In this document: piece after piece, positions 1 through 7,821 of the stretch
How positions within the stretch are numbered: position 1 is the stretch's first letter
Layout: each line of letters begins with the position of its first letter
Assembly (NCBI GenBank): GCA_040905045.1
Contig: JBBDSH010000105.1
Coordinates: 3,176 to 67,175, forward strand
Direction of reading: 5' to 3'
Length of the DNA: 64,000 bases
From: JBBDSH01 sp040905045
GTDB taxonomy: Bacteria; Pseudomonadota; Gammaproteobacteria; Eutrophobiales; Eutrophobiaceae
The notes under the pieces: generated by a model
Database searches by the model: none
Seen by the model: the letters and a program-made list of their open reading frames with translations, nothing else
Told to the model about the DNA's origin: nothing
Translations under genes and position numbers: made by a program

Positions 1-50
1 TGGTACAGAATGAAATCAACGGACCTATTTATGTAAAGGCTGCAGCATGA
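1..50 (+). CDS. scpA: 3' end of scpA (segregation and condensation protein A), partial
   Basis: The frame beginning at base 3 is open to a TGA at 48-50 and encodes the tail VQNEINGPIYVKAAA. A short tail with G-P-I/L-Y near the end resembles proteobacterial ScpA C-termini. The stop overlaps the scpB start as ATGA (47-50), the usual translational coupling of scpA and scpB. Only 15 codons are visible, so the call rests mainly on this overlap and on scpB following; ScpA would be the kleisin partner of ScpB in the SMC condensin. Confidence 0.65.
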   Translation, partial: VQNEINGPIYVKAAA

Positions 51-841
51 ACGCGGAGACACTGAAAAACATCATTGAGGCGGCGCTCATGGCCGCGGAC
101 GGACCGCTGAGCGTCAATCAACTGCTGGCGCTGTTCGAGCGCGATCCGGAACCGCCGGATCGTAACGATATTCGCAAGGCACTGGATCAACTGGCCCTGG
201 ATTGCGACAACCGCGGCGTCGAGTTAAAAGAGGTGGCCAGTGGTTTTCGCTTCCAGGTGAGCCCCGATTACGCCGACTGGATTAACCGGCTGCAGGAGGA
301 GAGACCTCAGCGCTATTCCCGTGCCCTGCTGGAGACCCTGGCCATTATTGCTTATCGCCAGCCCATTACCCGCAGTGAGATCGAGGATATACGCGGCGTC
401 AGCATCAGCTCCGGCATCATCAAGACCCTGCAGGAACGCGAATGGATCCGTGTCGTGGGCCACCGGGATGTGCCCGGCAAGCCGGAGCTTCTGGCCACCA
501 CGCGCCAGTTCCTGGATTATTTCAACCTCAAGAACCTGTCGGATTTGCCGCCTCTCTCCGAGATCAAGGATTTCGACAAGATCAATCCGGATCTGTTTGA
601 TTCCCTGGAAGCACCGCAGGAGAGTGGTGACGATGCGGAAAAGGCGACCGCGGAAGCCGCCGAGAGCGATACGAAGGAAGTGACGGCAACCGCGGATGCG
701 GAGCAGGAAGCAGCGCCGGACACGGGAGCCGAAGACGGCCCTGAAACGGAGACGGATTCCGCCGACAGGAAAGACGAAACTGATTCGGAAGAGGACGATT
801 ACGTCGCCGAACGCGACAATGTCGTGCCTTTCTCCGGTTGA
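47..841 (+). CDS. scpB: ScpB, SMC-ScpAB condensin subunit
   Basis: 264 residues. The first ~170 have the tandem winged-helix ScpB fold, with the characteristic stretch LLETLAIIAYRQPITRSEIE near residues 95-115 and LATTRQFLDYFNL near 150-165. Residues ~185-255 form a very acidic, low-complexity tail (Glu, Asp, Ala, Thr) typical of proteobacterial ScpB and probably disordered. ScpB dimers bind ScpA and help load SMC for chromosome segregation. An AAGG lies about 8 bases upstream of the ATG, and the start overlaps the scpA stop. rluB follows, a frequent order in Proteobacteria. Confidence 0.95.
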   Translation: MNAETLKNIIEAALMAADGPLSVNQLLALFERDPEPPDRNDIRKALDQLALDCDNRGVELKEVASGFRFQVSPDYADWINRLQEERPQRYSRALLETLAIIAYRQPITRSEIEDIRGVSISSGIIKTLQEREWIRVVGHRDVPGKPELLATTRQFLDYFNLKNLSDLPPLSEIKDFDKINPDLFDSLEAPQESGDDAEKATAEAAESDTKEVTATADAEQEAAPDTGAEDGPETETDSADRKDETDSEEDDYVAERDNVVPFSG

Positions 842-850
842 ATTATAATG

Positions 851-937
851 ATTCGCGCCGGGGGCGGCGCTCCTACGGGTGCCAAGGTTTGGTGTGAAGT
901 GGAACCCTGGATGTAGGAGGCCCGCCCTCGGGCCGAA
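851..937. repeat. Inverted pair of REP-like palindromes (GTAGGAG family)
   Basis: In the scpB-rluB gap, 851-876 read on the minus strand begins GTAGGAGCGCCGCCCCC, and 912-937 on the plus strand begins TGTAGGAGGCCCGCCC. Each is an imperfect palindrome ending in GCGAA or CCGAA. The two are head-to-head, as in a BIME. A further copy of the same family is at 54232-54258. No gene fits in this gap. Confidence 0.7.
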
Positions 938-961
938 CAAAGCTGATTTTAACGCTATTCC

Positions 962-1723
962 ATGACTGTCTCCCGCAAGCTCGAACCCGAACGCATCCAG
1001 AAAGTGCTGGCCAATGCAGGTCTCGGTTCGCGGCGTGAGATTGAAGGCTGGATCCGGGAAGGCCGGGTCCAGATCAACGGCCGTGCCGCGGTTCCCGGTG
1101 ATCGCATCGGCCGCAAGGATAAAATCCGTATCGACGGCCGCGATATCCATCTTGAAAAGGCGGTACCGGACAAGACCCGGGTGCTGGCGTATTACAAGCC
1201 GGCCGGAGAGGTTTGCAGCCGGCGTGATGAAAAAGGCCGTAAATCCGTATTCGATCGGCTGCCGAAACTGAAACGCGGGCGCTGGATCAACATCGGCCGG
1301 CTGGACATCAACAGCATCGGTCTGCTCCTGTTCACCAATAACGGTGAACTGGCCAACCGCTGCATGCATCCCTCCCGGCGCATGGAACGGGAGTACGCGG
1401 TACGGGTCATGGGCGAGGCCACAAAGGAACAACTGGACAACCTGCGTCGCGGCGTACAACTGGAGGACGGCACGGCGCGTTTCACCGACATCGTCGATTC
1501 CGGCGGCAAGGGCAGCAACCACTGGTATCACGTGGTCATCATGGAAGGCAGAAACCGGGAAGTTCGGCGCCTGTGGGAATCCCAGGGCCTGACCGTCAGC
1601 CGGCTCATGCGGGTACGCTACGGTCCCTATATCCTGCCGAGACGCAAGAGGCCCGGCGAATTCTGGGATCTCGAGGAGTCGGACGTAAAGGCGTTAATGG
1701 AAGAAGTAGGGTTAAAGGACTGA
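962..1723 (+). CDS. rluB: 23S rRNA pseudouridine synthase RluB
   Basis: 253 residues. An N-terminal S4 RNA-binding domain (about 9-60, with RIQKVLANAGLGSRREIEGW) is followed by the RsuA/RluB/E/F-type catalytic domain. The catalytic aspartate is Asp115 in GRLDINSIGLLLFTNNGEL, and RNREVRRLWESQGL near residue 200 is the conserved C-terminal motif. The enzyme isomerises U2605 (E. coli numbering) of 23S rRNA. No good ribosome-binding site is visible before the ATG; the preceding gap holds REP-like palindromes. The scpA-scpB-rluB order supports RluB over RsuA or RluE. Confidence 0.93.
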   Translation: MTVSRKLEPERIQKVLANAGLGSRREIEGWIREGRVQINGRAAVPGDRIGRKDKIRIDGRDIHLEKAVPDKTRVLAYYKPAGEVCSRRDEKGRKSVFDRLPKLKRGRWINIGRLDINSIGLLLFTNNGELANRCMHPSRRMEREYAVRVMGEATKEQLDNLRRGVQLEDGTARFTDIVDSGGKGSNHWYHVVIMEGRNREVRRLWESQGLTVSRLMRVRYGPYILPRRKRPGEFWDLEESDVKALMEEVGLKD

Positions 1724-1726
1724 GGT

Positions 1727-1852
1727 GCAAGGGACAAGGCTCAAGGTTCAAGGTTCAGGGTTCAAGGTTCATGGCTCAAGGTTCAAGGTTCATGGGGCAG
1801 CCCGCTGTTACTTGCACCTTGTTCCTTGGACCTTGAGCCTTGTCCCTTGTAA
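1727..1852. repeat. 7-bp tandem repeat array (CAAGGTT unit) forming an inverted pair
   Basis: From about 1727 to 1793 the sequence is a run of degenerate heptamers (caaggct, caaggtt, caaggtt, cagggtt, caaggtt, catggct and so on). From about 1811 to 1852 the same unit returns inverted (ccttgttccttggaccttgagcc). Transcribed RNA could form one long hairpin with a loop near 1800. It fills the gap between rluB and the endonuclease III relative and ends a few bases before that ATG. A second array of this unit is at 63465-63507. Confidence 0.9.
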
Positions 1853-1864
1853 CTTCACAAAGTA

Positions 1865-2500
1865 ATGACCAAGCGTCAACTGATGACCCTCTACCGGCGG
1901 CTTTACCGTTCCTACGGCCCCCAGTACTGGTGGCCCGCGGAAACGCCTTTCGAAGTCATGGTCGGAGCGGTCCTGACCCAGAACACCGCCTGGATCAATG
2001 TGGAGAAGGCCGTTCGGCAGCTGAAACAGGCCGGCAAGCTGGATCCGGACCAAATAGTCGGGATGCGGGCCGATCGCCTGGCCTCGCTGATCCGGCCATC
2101 CGGTTATTTCAATATCAAGGCCCGGCGGCTGCAGAACCTGTGTCGCTGGTATGTTCATGCGGGCGGCCATACCGGACTGGAATCCCTGTTAACGGAAGCA
2201 TTGCGCGATAGTCTGTTGTCGGTCAACGGCGTTGGCCCGGAAACGGCGGACGATATTCTGTTGTATGCCTTTGACCGCCCCGTGTTTGTTATCGATGCCT
2301 ATACGCGCCGGTTACTGGGCGGCCTGGGCTTGATAGAAGGGACGGAGCCCTATGAAGACCTGCGGGCCGCCTTTGAATCCCGGCTGGATTCCGATACGGC
2401 GTTATTTAATGAATATCATGCTCTGATTGTCCGCCATGCCAAGGAGCCGTGTGATGGCACGTCAGCTTGCCGGCACTGTAAGATAGAGAGGAAACTGTGA
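1865..2500 (+). CDS. Endonuclease III-family (HhH-GPD) DNA glycosylase, divergent
   Basis: 211 residues with the helix-hairpin-helix GPD fold: FEVMVGAVLTQNTAWINVEK at 29-48 and LSVNGVGPETADDILLYAF at 118-136. The conserved catalytic aspartate is Asp144 in VIDAYTRR. The position of the endonuclease III lysine is occupied by Glu126 in GPETAD, so beta-lyase activity is not expected and a monofunctional base glycosylase is more likely. The tail has only three clustered cysteines, so the classical four-cysteine iron-sulfur loop looks incomplete. The substrate is unknown; some relatives with this pattern (MagIII type) excise methylated purines. The ATG directly follows a heptamer array and has no clear Shine-Dalgarno. 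Confidence 0.85.
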   Translation: MTKRQLMTLYRRLYRSYGPQYWWPAETPFEVMVGAVLTQNTAWINVEKAVRQLKQAGKLDPDQIVGMRADRLASLIRPSGYFNIKARRLQNLCRWYVHAGGHTGLESLLTEALRDSLLSVNGVGPETADDILLYAFDRPVFVIDAYTRRLLGGLGLIEGTEPYEDLRAAFESRLDSDTALFNEYHALIVRHAKEPCDGTSACRHCKIERKL

Positions 2501-2523
2501 TTTCAGCGGCAAAATTGCCGGTT

Positions 2524-2611
2524 AGGGGTGAGGCGTGAGGAGTGAGGTGTAAAAACACAGGCATTCGACCACAGTTGCTGACTCCTTACCCCTCACGCCT
2601 CACTCCTCACA
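2524..2611. repeat. 7-bp tandem repeat hairpin (GTGAGGA unit)
   Basis: 2524-2550 contains gtgaggc, gtgagga and gtgaggt; 2579-2611 contains the inverted form (ccccTCACGCCTCACTCCTCAC). A spacer of about 30 bases separates the arms. It lies between the glycosylase gene and tpiA. The same unit recurs at 42720-42803 and 60090-60128. Confidence 0.88.
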
Positions 2612-2676
2612 GGGCGGATTTGATTTAATGCAAAACGGCCACTAAGCTTCCGCATTCAACGAAACTGGAAATTGGC

Positions 2677-3435
2677 ATGACGACACGGCGCCCCCTGGTA
2701 GCGGCAAACTGGAAGATGAACGGCACCCTGGCGGCGATCCGGCCTCTGCTGGATGCCATTCTGGCCGGCCTGAAGGAAGGGCGGCGGGCCGAAGTGGCGT
2801 TGTGTGTACCTTATATATATATCCCGGAAGTTTGTTCCCGCCTGCAGGATCTGAATGTGGAGTTGGGGGCGCAGAACGTGTCCGAACACGAAAGCGGCGC
2901 CTATACCGGCGAGGTTGCCGCCGCCATGCTGGCGGATTATGGCTGCGATTACGTGATTATCGGGCATTCGGAGCGGCGCCATATTTATGGAGAAAGCGAT
3001 GAGCGAGTGGCCGCCAAATTCGCCCGGGCGCGGGAGCACGGTCTGGCACCGATTCTCTGCGTCGGTGAACTGCTGGAGGAACGGGAGCGGAGCGCCACGG
3101 AAGAAGTGGTGGCGCGGCAACTGGACACCGTGATCGAACGGGCGGGTATCGAGTCCTTTGCCGGTGCGGTCATCGCCTATGAGCCGGTCTGGGCCATCGG
3201 CACCGGCCGTACCGCCGGGCCGGATCAGGCCCAGGAAGTGCATTCCTTCATCCGGCTCAGATTGGCACGACATGATGACGGTATAGCTGATAGAATCCGT
3301 GTCCTTTATGGCGGCAGCGTCAAGGCGGATAATGCCGCCTCCCTATTTTCCATGGCTGATATTGACGGCGGACTGATCGGCGGAGCCTCGCTGATTGCCG
3401 ATGATTTTCTGGCCATTTGCCATGCAACAGATTGA
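2677..3435 (+). CDS. tpiA: Triose-phosphate isomerase
   Basis: 252 residues, the usual TIM length. It interconverts dihydroxyacetone phosphate and glyceraldehyde 3-phosphate in the cytoplasm. Active-site features are AANWKMNG with Lys13, the electrophilic histidine in IIGHSERR, the catalytic glutamate in AYEPVWAIGTGRTA, and the phosphate-binding YGGSVKADN and GGLIGGASL near the C-terminus. A GGAAA lies about 8 bases before the ATG. secG begins 10 bases after the stop, the common tpiA-secG pairing in Proteobacteria. Confidence 0.97.
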   Translation: MTTRRPLVAANWKMNGTLAAIRPLLDAILAGLKEGRRAEVALCVPYIYIPEVCSRLQDLNVELGAQNVSEHESGAYTGEVAAAMLADYGCDYVIIGHSERRHIYGESDERVAAKFARAREHGLAPILCVGELLEERERSATEEVVARQLDTVIERAGIESFAGAVIAYEPVWAIGTGRTAGPDQAQEVHSFIRLRLARHDDGIADRIRVLYGGSVKADNAASLFSMADIDGGLIGGASLIADDFLAICHATD

Positions 3436-3445
3436 CAGGTAAACG

Positions 3446-3802
3446 ATGGAAACATTACAGACAGTATTACTCGTAGTACAGGTGCTCGTCGCGATCGGAT
3501 TGATTGGCATCATTCTGATCCAGCACGGCAAGGGGGCCGATGCCGGCGCTGCCTTCGGCAGCGGTGCATCCTCGACGGTTTTCGGAGCCCAGGGGTCCGG
3601 CAATTTCCTGACCAGGGCCACCAGTGTTCTGGCCCTGGTGTTCCTGCTGAACAGCCTGTCCTTGGCCTATATCGCCACGCAACGCGTCAATGAGGATAAA
3701 AGCCTGATGCGGGCCATGGAGGAAGGGTCGGTGACACAGCCGGTTGAAGATGAGGCCGCGGAGGACCCGGAGCAATCGGACATTCCGGCCATCCCGGAAT
3801 AA
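3446..3802 (+). CDS. secG: Preprotein translocase subunit SecG
   Basis: 118 residues with two membrane helices (about 4-24 and 52-72). The linker between them carries the SecG signature QHGKGADAGAAFGSGASSTV, and an acidic C-terminal tail follows. SecG associates with SecYE and assists SecA-driven export. It is preceded by AGGT and sits immediately after tpiA. In E. coli secG is followed by leuU (tRNA-Leu GAG) and the same tRNA follows here, separated by an inserted repeat element. Confidence 0.95.
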   Translation: METLQTVLLVVQVLVAIGLIGIILIQHGKGADAGAAFGSGASSTVFGAQGSGNFLTRATSVLALVFLLNSLSLAYIATQRVNEDKSLMRAMEEGSVTQPVEDEAAEDPEQSDIPAIPE

Positions 3803-3816
3803 GTACCAGCAACATG

Positions 3817-4089
3817 GAACCTATCTCAACATTCTGCGTGAGCCGCGTTACTGGCCGAAATGTGTGGATGCAAGGCGCGCCGCGCAGCACAGTAGCCGCT
3901 GCGCTACGGGCAAGCGGCGCAACGCAGCAGCCGCGCATCTCAAACGTAACCCTTCGGGACCGGGCGCTTTGGGCCCAGGGCTTTGTTGCTCCTCGCTCGT
4001 GTAGCACAGTGGCTACACCACGCTCGTCGCGCCGCGCCCTGAACCCAAAGCGCCACGGTCGCGGCCACGTAGAATGTTGAGATAGGTTC
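3817..4089. mobile_element. MITE-like element with 24-bp terminal inverted repeats
   Basis: A 273-bp stretch is bounded by inverted repeats at 3817-3840 and 4066-4089 that match at 23 of 24 positions (outer end GAACCTATCTCAACATTCT). A second nested inverted repeat lies at 3963-3981 and 4036-4054 (GGCGCTTTGGG arm, 17 of 19). There is no credible coding frame inside. It starts just after secG and ends four bases before the tRNA. This is the anatomy of a non-autonomous transposable element or large palindromic repeat; no target-site duplication was identified. Confidence 0.7.
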
Positions 4090-4093
4090 ATAT

Positions 4094-4179
4094 GCCGATG
4101 TGGTGGAATTGGTAGACACGCTGTCTTGAGGGGGCAGTGCCGTGAGGCGTGCCGGTTCGAATCCGGCCATCGGCACCAT
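4094..4179 (+). tRNA. tRNA-Leu (GAG anticodon), CCA encoded
   Basis: 86 bases. The acceptor stem GCCGATG pairs with CATCGGC, followed by A and encoded CCA at 4177-4179. The anticodon stem CTGTC/GGCAG encloses the loop TTGAGGG with anticodon GAG. A long class II variable arm (TGCCGTGAGGCG) and a T-arm with GGTTCGAATCC complete the cloverleaf. The location downstream of secG matches leuU in E. coli. Confidence 0.97.
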
Positions 4180-4183
4180 ATTC

Positions 4184-4257
4184 GTGGCTCGTGGCTCGTG
4201 GCTCGTGGCTCGTGGCTCGGGGCTCGGGGTTTGGGGCTCGGGGTTTGGGGCTCGGGC
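4184..4257. repeat. 7-bp tandem repeat array (GTGGCTC unit)
   Basis: Five near-perfect GTGGCTC units are followed by drifting units GGGGCTC, GGGGTTT, GGGGCTC, GGGGTTT, GGGGCTC, all in register at 7 bp. It begins four bases after the tRNA CCA end. No inverted partner is present nearby. The rest of the gap to nuoA (4258-4610) shows no gene. Confidence 0.92.
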
Positions 4258-4613
4258 TGGAAAGTCCCGGCCCGGGATCGATTCCGGGGTTCTGAAAACC
4301 CGATGCCTGGCGTAGTCCTGGCTGTAGTGCGCTCCGGTTTTTGCGCCAGATTGCACTTCCGTTGTTTACTCATTCCTGCCTGTTTTTCTGTTTCATTTCC
4401 TGTTCGAAGTCACCGGCGGTAAACGGAAATTTTCTCCAGCCGGGCGGCAAAATTTGTTATCATTCATGAAATAATCAGCCGGCCGGTTGCAGGCATCGAA
4501 TGAACGCCGACGGGATGTGGCTCAAGGCGTCTTATTTAGCCCGGCCCAGGTGTTTTATGGGTTATATCCGGGCGGAAACCACGGCAGGCCTATATCTGTT
4601 AAATATATAGGAT

Positions 4614-4641
4614 ACTTCTAAAAATCCTTATTTTTAGAAGT
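4614..4641. promoter_or_regulatory. Perfect 12-bp-arm palindrome upstream of nuoA
   Basis: ACTTCTAAAAAT at 4614-4625, spacer CCTT, then ATTTTTAGAAGT at 4630-4641. It lies 60 bases before the nuoA start, within the promoter or 5' leader. A near-identical element with the same 4-base spacer position lies 48 bases before sgaA at 38176-38203. It could be an operator, an RNA hairpin or a small dispersed repeat; the sequence does not decide. Confidence 0.6.
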
Positions 4642-4701
4642 GCCCTATAGTACAGGCCGAAGTCTTTCAGCCCATACCCGGGCGATAAACAGGAAGAGAG
4701 A

Positions 4702-5058
4702 ATGCTGGAAAATTATCTGCCAATACTGATATTCCTCATTGTCGGGCTCATTCTGGGCGTGGTGTTGTTTTGCGTGGGTTTTGTTCTGGGGCCGCGACAT
4801 CCGGACAGCGAGAAATCCTCGCCCTATGAATGCGGTTTCGAGGCGTTTGAAGACGCAAGGATGAAATTCGACGTGCGTTATTACCTGGTGGCCATCCTGT
4901 TTATCATTTTCGATCTGGAAATTGCATTTTTCTTCCCCTGGGCCGTGGCTTTGCGGGATATCGGCATGGTCGGTTTCTGGGCCATGATGATCTTTCTCGC
5001 CGTCCTGGTGGCCGGATTTATCTATGAATGGCGTAAAGGTGCTCTGGAATGGGAGTAG
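4702..5058 (+). CDS. nuoA: NADH-quinone oxidoreductase subunit A
   Basis: 118 residues with three membrane helices (about 8-30, 62-82, 90-110). The loop carries the NuoA signature YECGFEAFEDARMKFDVRYY around residues 41-60, then FIIFDLEIAFFFPWA. It is part of the membrane arm close to the quinone site of complex I. AGGAAGAGAG lies just before the ATG. First gene of the 14-gene nuo operon; its stop overlaps nuoB by 10 bases. Confidence 0.97.
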   Translation: MLENYLPILIFLIVGLILGVVLFCVGFVLGPRHPDSEKSSPYECGFEAFEDARMKFDVRYYLVAILFIIFDLEIAFFFPWAVALRDIGMVGFWAMMIFLAVLVAGFIYEWRKGALEWE

Positions 5059-5534
5059 AAGAGAAAATTCACGAACCCGGTATTGTTACCACCAGTGTCG
5101 ATAATCTGGTGAACTGGGCGCGTACCGGTTCCATGTGGCCGATGACATTCGGCCTGGCCTGTTGTGCGGTGGAAATGATGCATGCCGGTGCGGCACGTTA
5201 CGATCTGGATCGCTTCGGCATTGTTTTCAGACCCAGCCCGCGCCAGTCCGACGTCATGATCGTGGCCGGTACTCTGGTCAACAAGATGGCGCCGGCCCTG
5301 CGCAAGGTTTACGATCAAATGCCGGAACCGCGCTGGGTCATCTCCATGGGGTCCTGTGCCAACGGCGGCGGCTATTACCATTATTCCTACTCCGTGACCC
5401 GCGGCTGTGACCGGATCGTGCCGGTGGATATCTACGTGCCCGGCTGTCCCCCGACAGCGGAGGCGTTGCTCTACGGCATCATCCAGTTGCAGAAAAAGAT
5501 CAAACGCACCAACACAAATACGATTTCACGTTAA
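5049..5534 (+). CDS. nuoB: NADH-quinone oxidoreductase subunit B
   Basis: 161 residues. NuoB holds the terminal 4Fe-4S cluster N2 that passes electrons to quinone. The cluster cysteines are visible as FGLACCAVEMMH, MGSCANGGGYY and YVPGCPPTAEALLYG. It overlaps nuoA by 10 bases and nuoC starts 13 bases after its stop. The length is normal for the family. Confidence 0.97.
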   Translation: MGVEEKIHEPGIVTTSVDNLVNWARTGSMWPMTFGLACCAVEMMHAGAARYDLDRFGIVFRPSPRQSDVMIVAGTLVNKMAPALRKVYDQMPEPRWVISMGSCANGGGYYHYSYSVTRGCDRIVPVDIYVPGCPPTAEALLYGIIQLQKKIKRTNTNTISR

Positions 5535-5547
5535 GGGTCCGCAAACG

Positions 5548-6243
5548 ATGTCGGAAACATTGCATGATTTTCACGCGCGCCTGCACGATCGTTTCGGCGA
5601 CAGTCTGACCGGCTCTTTTTTGCGCCATGACCAGGTCACCCTGGAGACGGGTCCGGGCAACCTGTTATCGATATGTAAAACCCTGCGTGATGAGGAAGCA
5701 TTCCGTTTTGAACAGCTGGTCGACCTTTGCGGCGTCGATTATTACTATTACGGCAAGGCCGACTGGGAAACCGAGGAGACCACGACAACCGGTTTCAGCC
5801 GCGGTGTCAGCGAGGGGGTGTACGATGAAGGAATCAACACCCCGGCGCGTTTTGCGGTTGTCTACCACCTGCTTTCAATCACAAACAACCGCCGGCTGCG
5901 GCTGCGATGCTATATCGCCGAGGAACCCCCGCGCATCGACTCCGTGGTGGATATCTGGAACTCGGCCAACTGGTTCGAGCGCGAGGCCTTCGACCTTTAC
6001 GGCATCATGTTCGACGGCCACCCGGACCTGCGCAGGATATTGACGGACTATGGCTTTATCGGTCATCCCTTCCGCAAGGATTTTCCCCTGGAAGGCAATG
6101 TGGAAGTCCGTTACGACCCGGAAAAGAAGCGTGTGGTCTATCAGCCGGTAACCATCAAAAACCGCGTCCTCGTGCCCAAGGTCATCCGTCACGACAACCG
6201 CTATCGGGTCGACGAACACGCCGAACCGGAAAAACAACAATGA
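5548..6243 (+). CDS. nuoC: NADH-quinone oxidoreductase subunit C
   Basis: 231 residues from the ATG at 5548 (MSETLHDFHARL). The frame is open further upstream to 5407, but that extension is a shadow of nuoB. The 30-kDa-subunit domain is evident: FEQLVDLCGVDYY, then SVVDIWNSANWFEREAFDLYG and RRILTDYGFIGHPFRKDFPL. A short insertion (about 73-90, KADWETEETTTTG) precedes the conserved core. NuoC is a peripheral-arm subunit beside NuoD and is separate from it here, unlike the fused E. coli NuoCD. Confidence 0.95.
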   Translation: MSETLHDFHARLHDRFGDSLTGSFLRHDQVTLETGPGNLLSICKTLRDEEAFRFEQLVDLCGVDYYYYGKADWETEETTTTGFSRGVSEGVYDEGINTPARFAVVYHLLSITNNRRLRLRCYIAEEPPRIDSVVDIWNSANWFEREAFDLYGIMFDGHPDLRRILTDYGFIGHPFRKDFPLEGNVEVRYDPEKKRVVYQPVTIKNRVLVPKVIRHDNRYRVDEHAEPEKQQ

Positions 6244-6245
6244 TT

Positions 6246-6307
6246 CGAGCCACCAGCCACGAGCCACCAGCCACCAGCCACCAGCCACGAGCCACGAGCC
6301 ACGAGCT
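6246..6307. repeat. 7-bp tandem repeat array (GAGCCAC unit) between nuoC and nuoD
   Basis: Units gagccac, cagccac and gagccac repeat in 7-bp register from two bases after the nuoC stop to one base before the nuoD ATG. It replaces the whole intergenic gap, including the place where a Shine-Dalgarno would lie. Confidence 0.92.
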
Positions 6308-7561
6308 ATGCCTGAAATAAGGAACATGACCATGAACTTCGGTCCCCAGCACCCGGCGGCGCACGGCGTGCTGCGCCTGGTGCTGGAGATGGACGGCGAG
6401 GTGATAGAACGGGCCGACCCCCATATCGGTCTGCTGCACCGGGCGACCGAGAAGCTGGCGGAGAGCAAGCCGTACAACCAGAGTATCGGTTACATGGACC
6501 GTCTGGATTACGTTTCCATGATGTGCAATGAGCACGCCTATGTGGGTGCTATTGAAAAACTGCTGGGCGTGACGCCGCCGCTCCGGGCGCAGTATATCCG
6601 CGTCATGTTTGACGAAATCACCCGTATTCTGAACCATCTTATGTGGCTGGGCGCTCACGGCCTGGATATCGGCGCCATGACCGTGTTCCTGTACTGTTTC
6701 CGGGAACGGGAGGATCTCATGGACTGCTACGAGGCCGTCTCGGGCACGCGCATGCATGCCACCTATTACCGCCCCGGCGGCGTTTACCGGGATCTGCCCG
6801 CAAGCATGCCCCAGTACCAGCCGTCCCGGTGGCACAGTGACAAGGAAGTCGAGGAAATGAATAAAAACCGGCAGGGGTCATTGCTGGATTTCATCGAGGA
6901 CTTTACCGAGCGCTTTCCGGCCTGTGTCGACGATTACGAAACCCTGTTGACCGACAACCGCATCTGGAAGCAGCGCACCGTGGATATCGGCGTGGTTTCG
7001 CCCGAGCGCGCTCTGCAGCTGGGCTTTAGCGGGCCCATGCTGCGCGGTTCCGGGATTGAATGGGACCTGCGCAAGAAACGGCCCTATGAAGTCTACGATC
7101 AACTGGACTTCGATGTCCCGGTGGGCGTCAACGGCGACTGCTATGATCGCTACCTGGTTCGCATTGAGGAGATGCGCCAGTCCAACCTCATCATTAAACA
7201 GTGCGTCAACTGGCTACGGAAGAATCCGGGCCCGGTGATCCTGGACGATCACAAGATGGTGCCGCCGCATCGCGAACAGATGAAGGGTGACATGGAAGCC
7301 CTGATCCATCACTTCAAACTGTTCACGGAAGGTTACTGCGTGCCGGAAGGTGAGTATTACGCCGCCGTCGAGGCGCCCAAGGGAGAATTCGGGATCTATC
7401 TGATCTCCGATGGTGCCAACAAACCCTACCGGGTCAAGATCCGCGCCCCCGGTTTTGTACACCTCTCGGCCATGAATGAAATGGTGAGGGGGCATATGCT
7501 GGCGGATGTTGTTGCCGTAATTGGCACCCAGGATATTGTTTTTGGCGAGGTGGACCGGTGA
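6308..7561 (+). CDS. nuoD: NADH-quinone oxidoreductase subunit D
   Basis: 417 residues. It begins MPEIRNMTMNFGPQHPAAHG, matching the conserved N-terminus of NuoD, so the ATG at 6308 is preferred even though the heptamer array abuts it. An alternative ATG at 6326 has an AAGGA six bases upstream. The fold is shared with NiFe-hydrogenase large subunits but lacks metal ligands. HIGLLHRATEKL, YMDRLDYVSMMCNE and the terminal DIVFGEVDR are typical. Together with NuoB it forms the quinone-binding cavity. Confidence 0.96.
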   Translation: MPEIRNMTMNFGPQHPAAHGVLRLVLEMDGEVIERADPHIGLLHRATEKLAESKPYNQSIGYMDRLDYVSMMCNEHAYVGAIEKLLGVTPPLRAQYIRVMFDEITRILNHLMWLGAHGLDIGAMTVFLYCFREREDLMDCYEAVSGTRMHATYYRPGGVYRDLPASMPQYQPSRWHSDKEVEEMNKNRQGSLLDFIEDFTERFPACVDDYETLLTDNRIWKQRTVDIGVVSPERALQLGFSGPMLRGSGIEWDLRKKRPYEVYDQLDFDVPVGVNGDCYDRYLVRIEEMRQSNLIIKQCVNWLRKNPGPVILDDHKMVPPHREQMKGDMEALIHHFKLFTEGYCVPEGEYYAAVEAPKGEFGIYLISDGANKPYRVKIRAPGFVHLSAMNEMVRGHMLADVVAVIGTQDIVFGEVDR

Positions 7562-7565
7562 AGAT

Positions 7566-7819
7566 TGAAACGGTGGCTCGAGGCTGGTGGCTGGTGGCTC
7601 GTAACCCGGCAGTCGTCACGAACCACGAACAACGAGCCACAAGGAACGAGCCACGANNNNNNNNNNNNNNNNNNNNNNNNNNNNNNNNNNNNNNNNNNNN
7701 NNNNNNNNNNNNNNNNNNNNNNNNNNNNNNNNNNNNNNNNNNNNNNNNNNNNNNNNTAACCCGGCAGTCGTCACGAACCACGAACAACGAGCCACAAGGA
7801 ACGAGCCACGAGCCACGAA
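7566..7819. repeat. GTGGCTC-type 7-bp repeats in the nuoD-nuoE gap, with an assembly gap inside
   Basis: Plus-oriented units (ggtggctcgaggctggtggctggtggctcg) at about 7570-7602 face inverted units (gagccacaagg, gagccacgagccacga) on both sides of the N run. The 55 bases before the gap (7602-7656) are identical to the 55 after it (7757-7811). The repeat ends three bases before the nuoE ATG. Confidence 0.88.
7657..7756. other. 100-N scaffold gap, probably an artefact
   Basis: Exactly 100 N flanked by a 55-base direct repeat. Two contigs that end in the same 55-mer were probably joined without merging, so the real sequence likely contains the segment once and no unknown bases. Confidence 0.8.
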
Positions 7820-7821
7820 TA

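Noticed and set aside
224..1531. 435-codon minus-strand open frame across scpB and rluB
   Set aside because: It is antisense to two well-supported genes, has no family resemblance, and reflects the GC-rich codon pattern.
3744..4080. Small open frames between secG and the tRNA
   Set aside because: They are inside the MITE-like element, rich in Arg and Ala, without ribosome-binding sites.
4184..4257. CRISPR-like array
   Set aside because: Repeats are 7 bp, directly contiguous and without spacers; no cas genes are present in the window.
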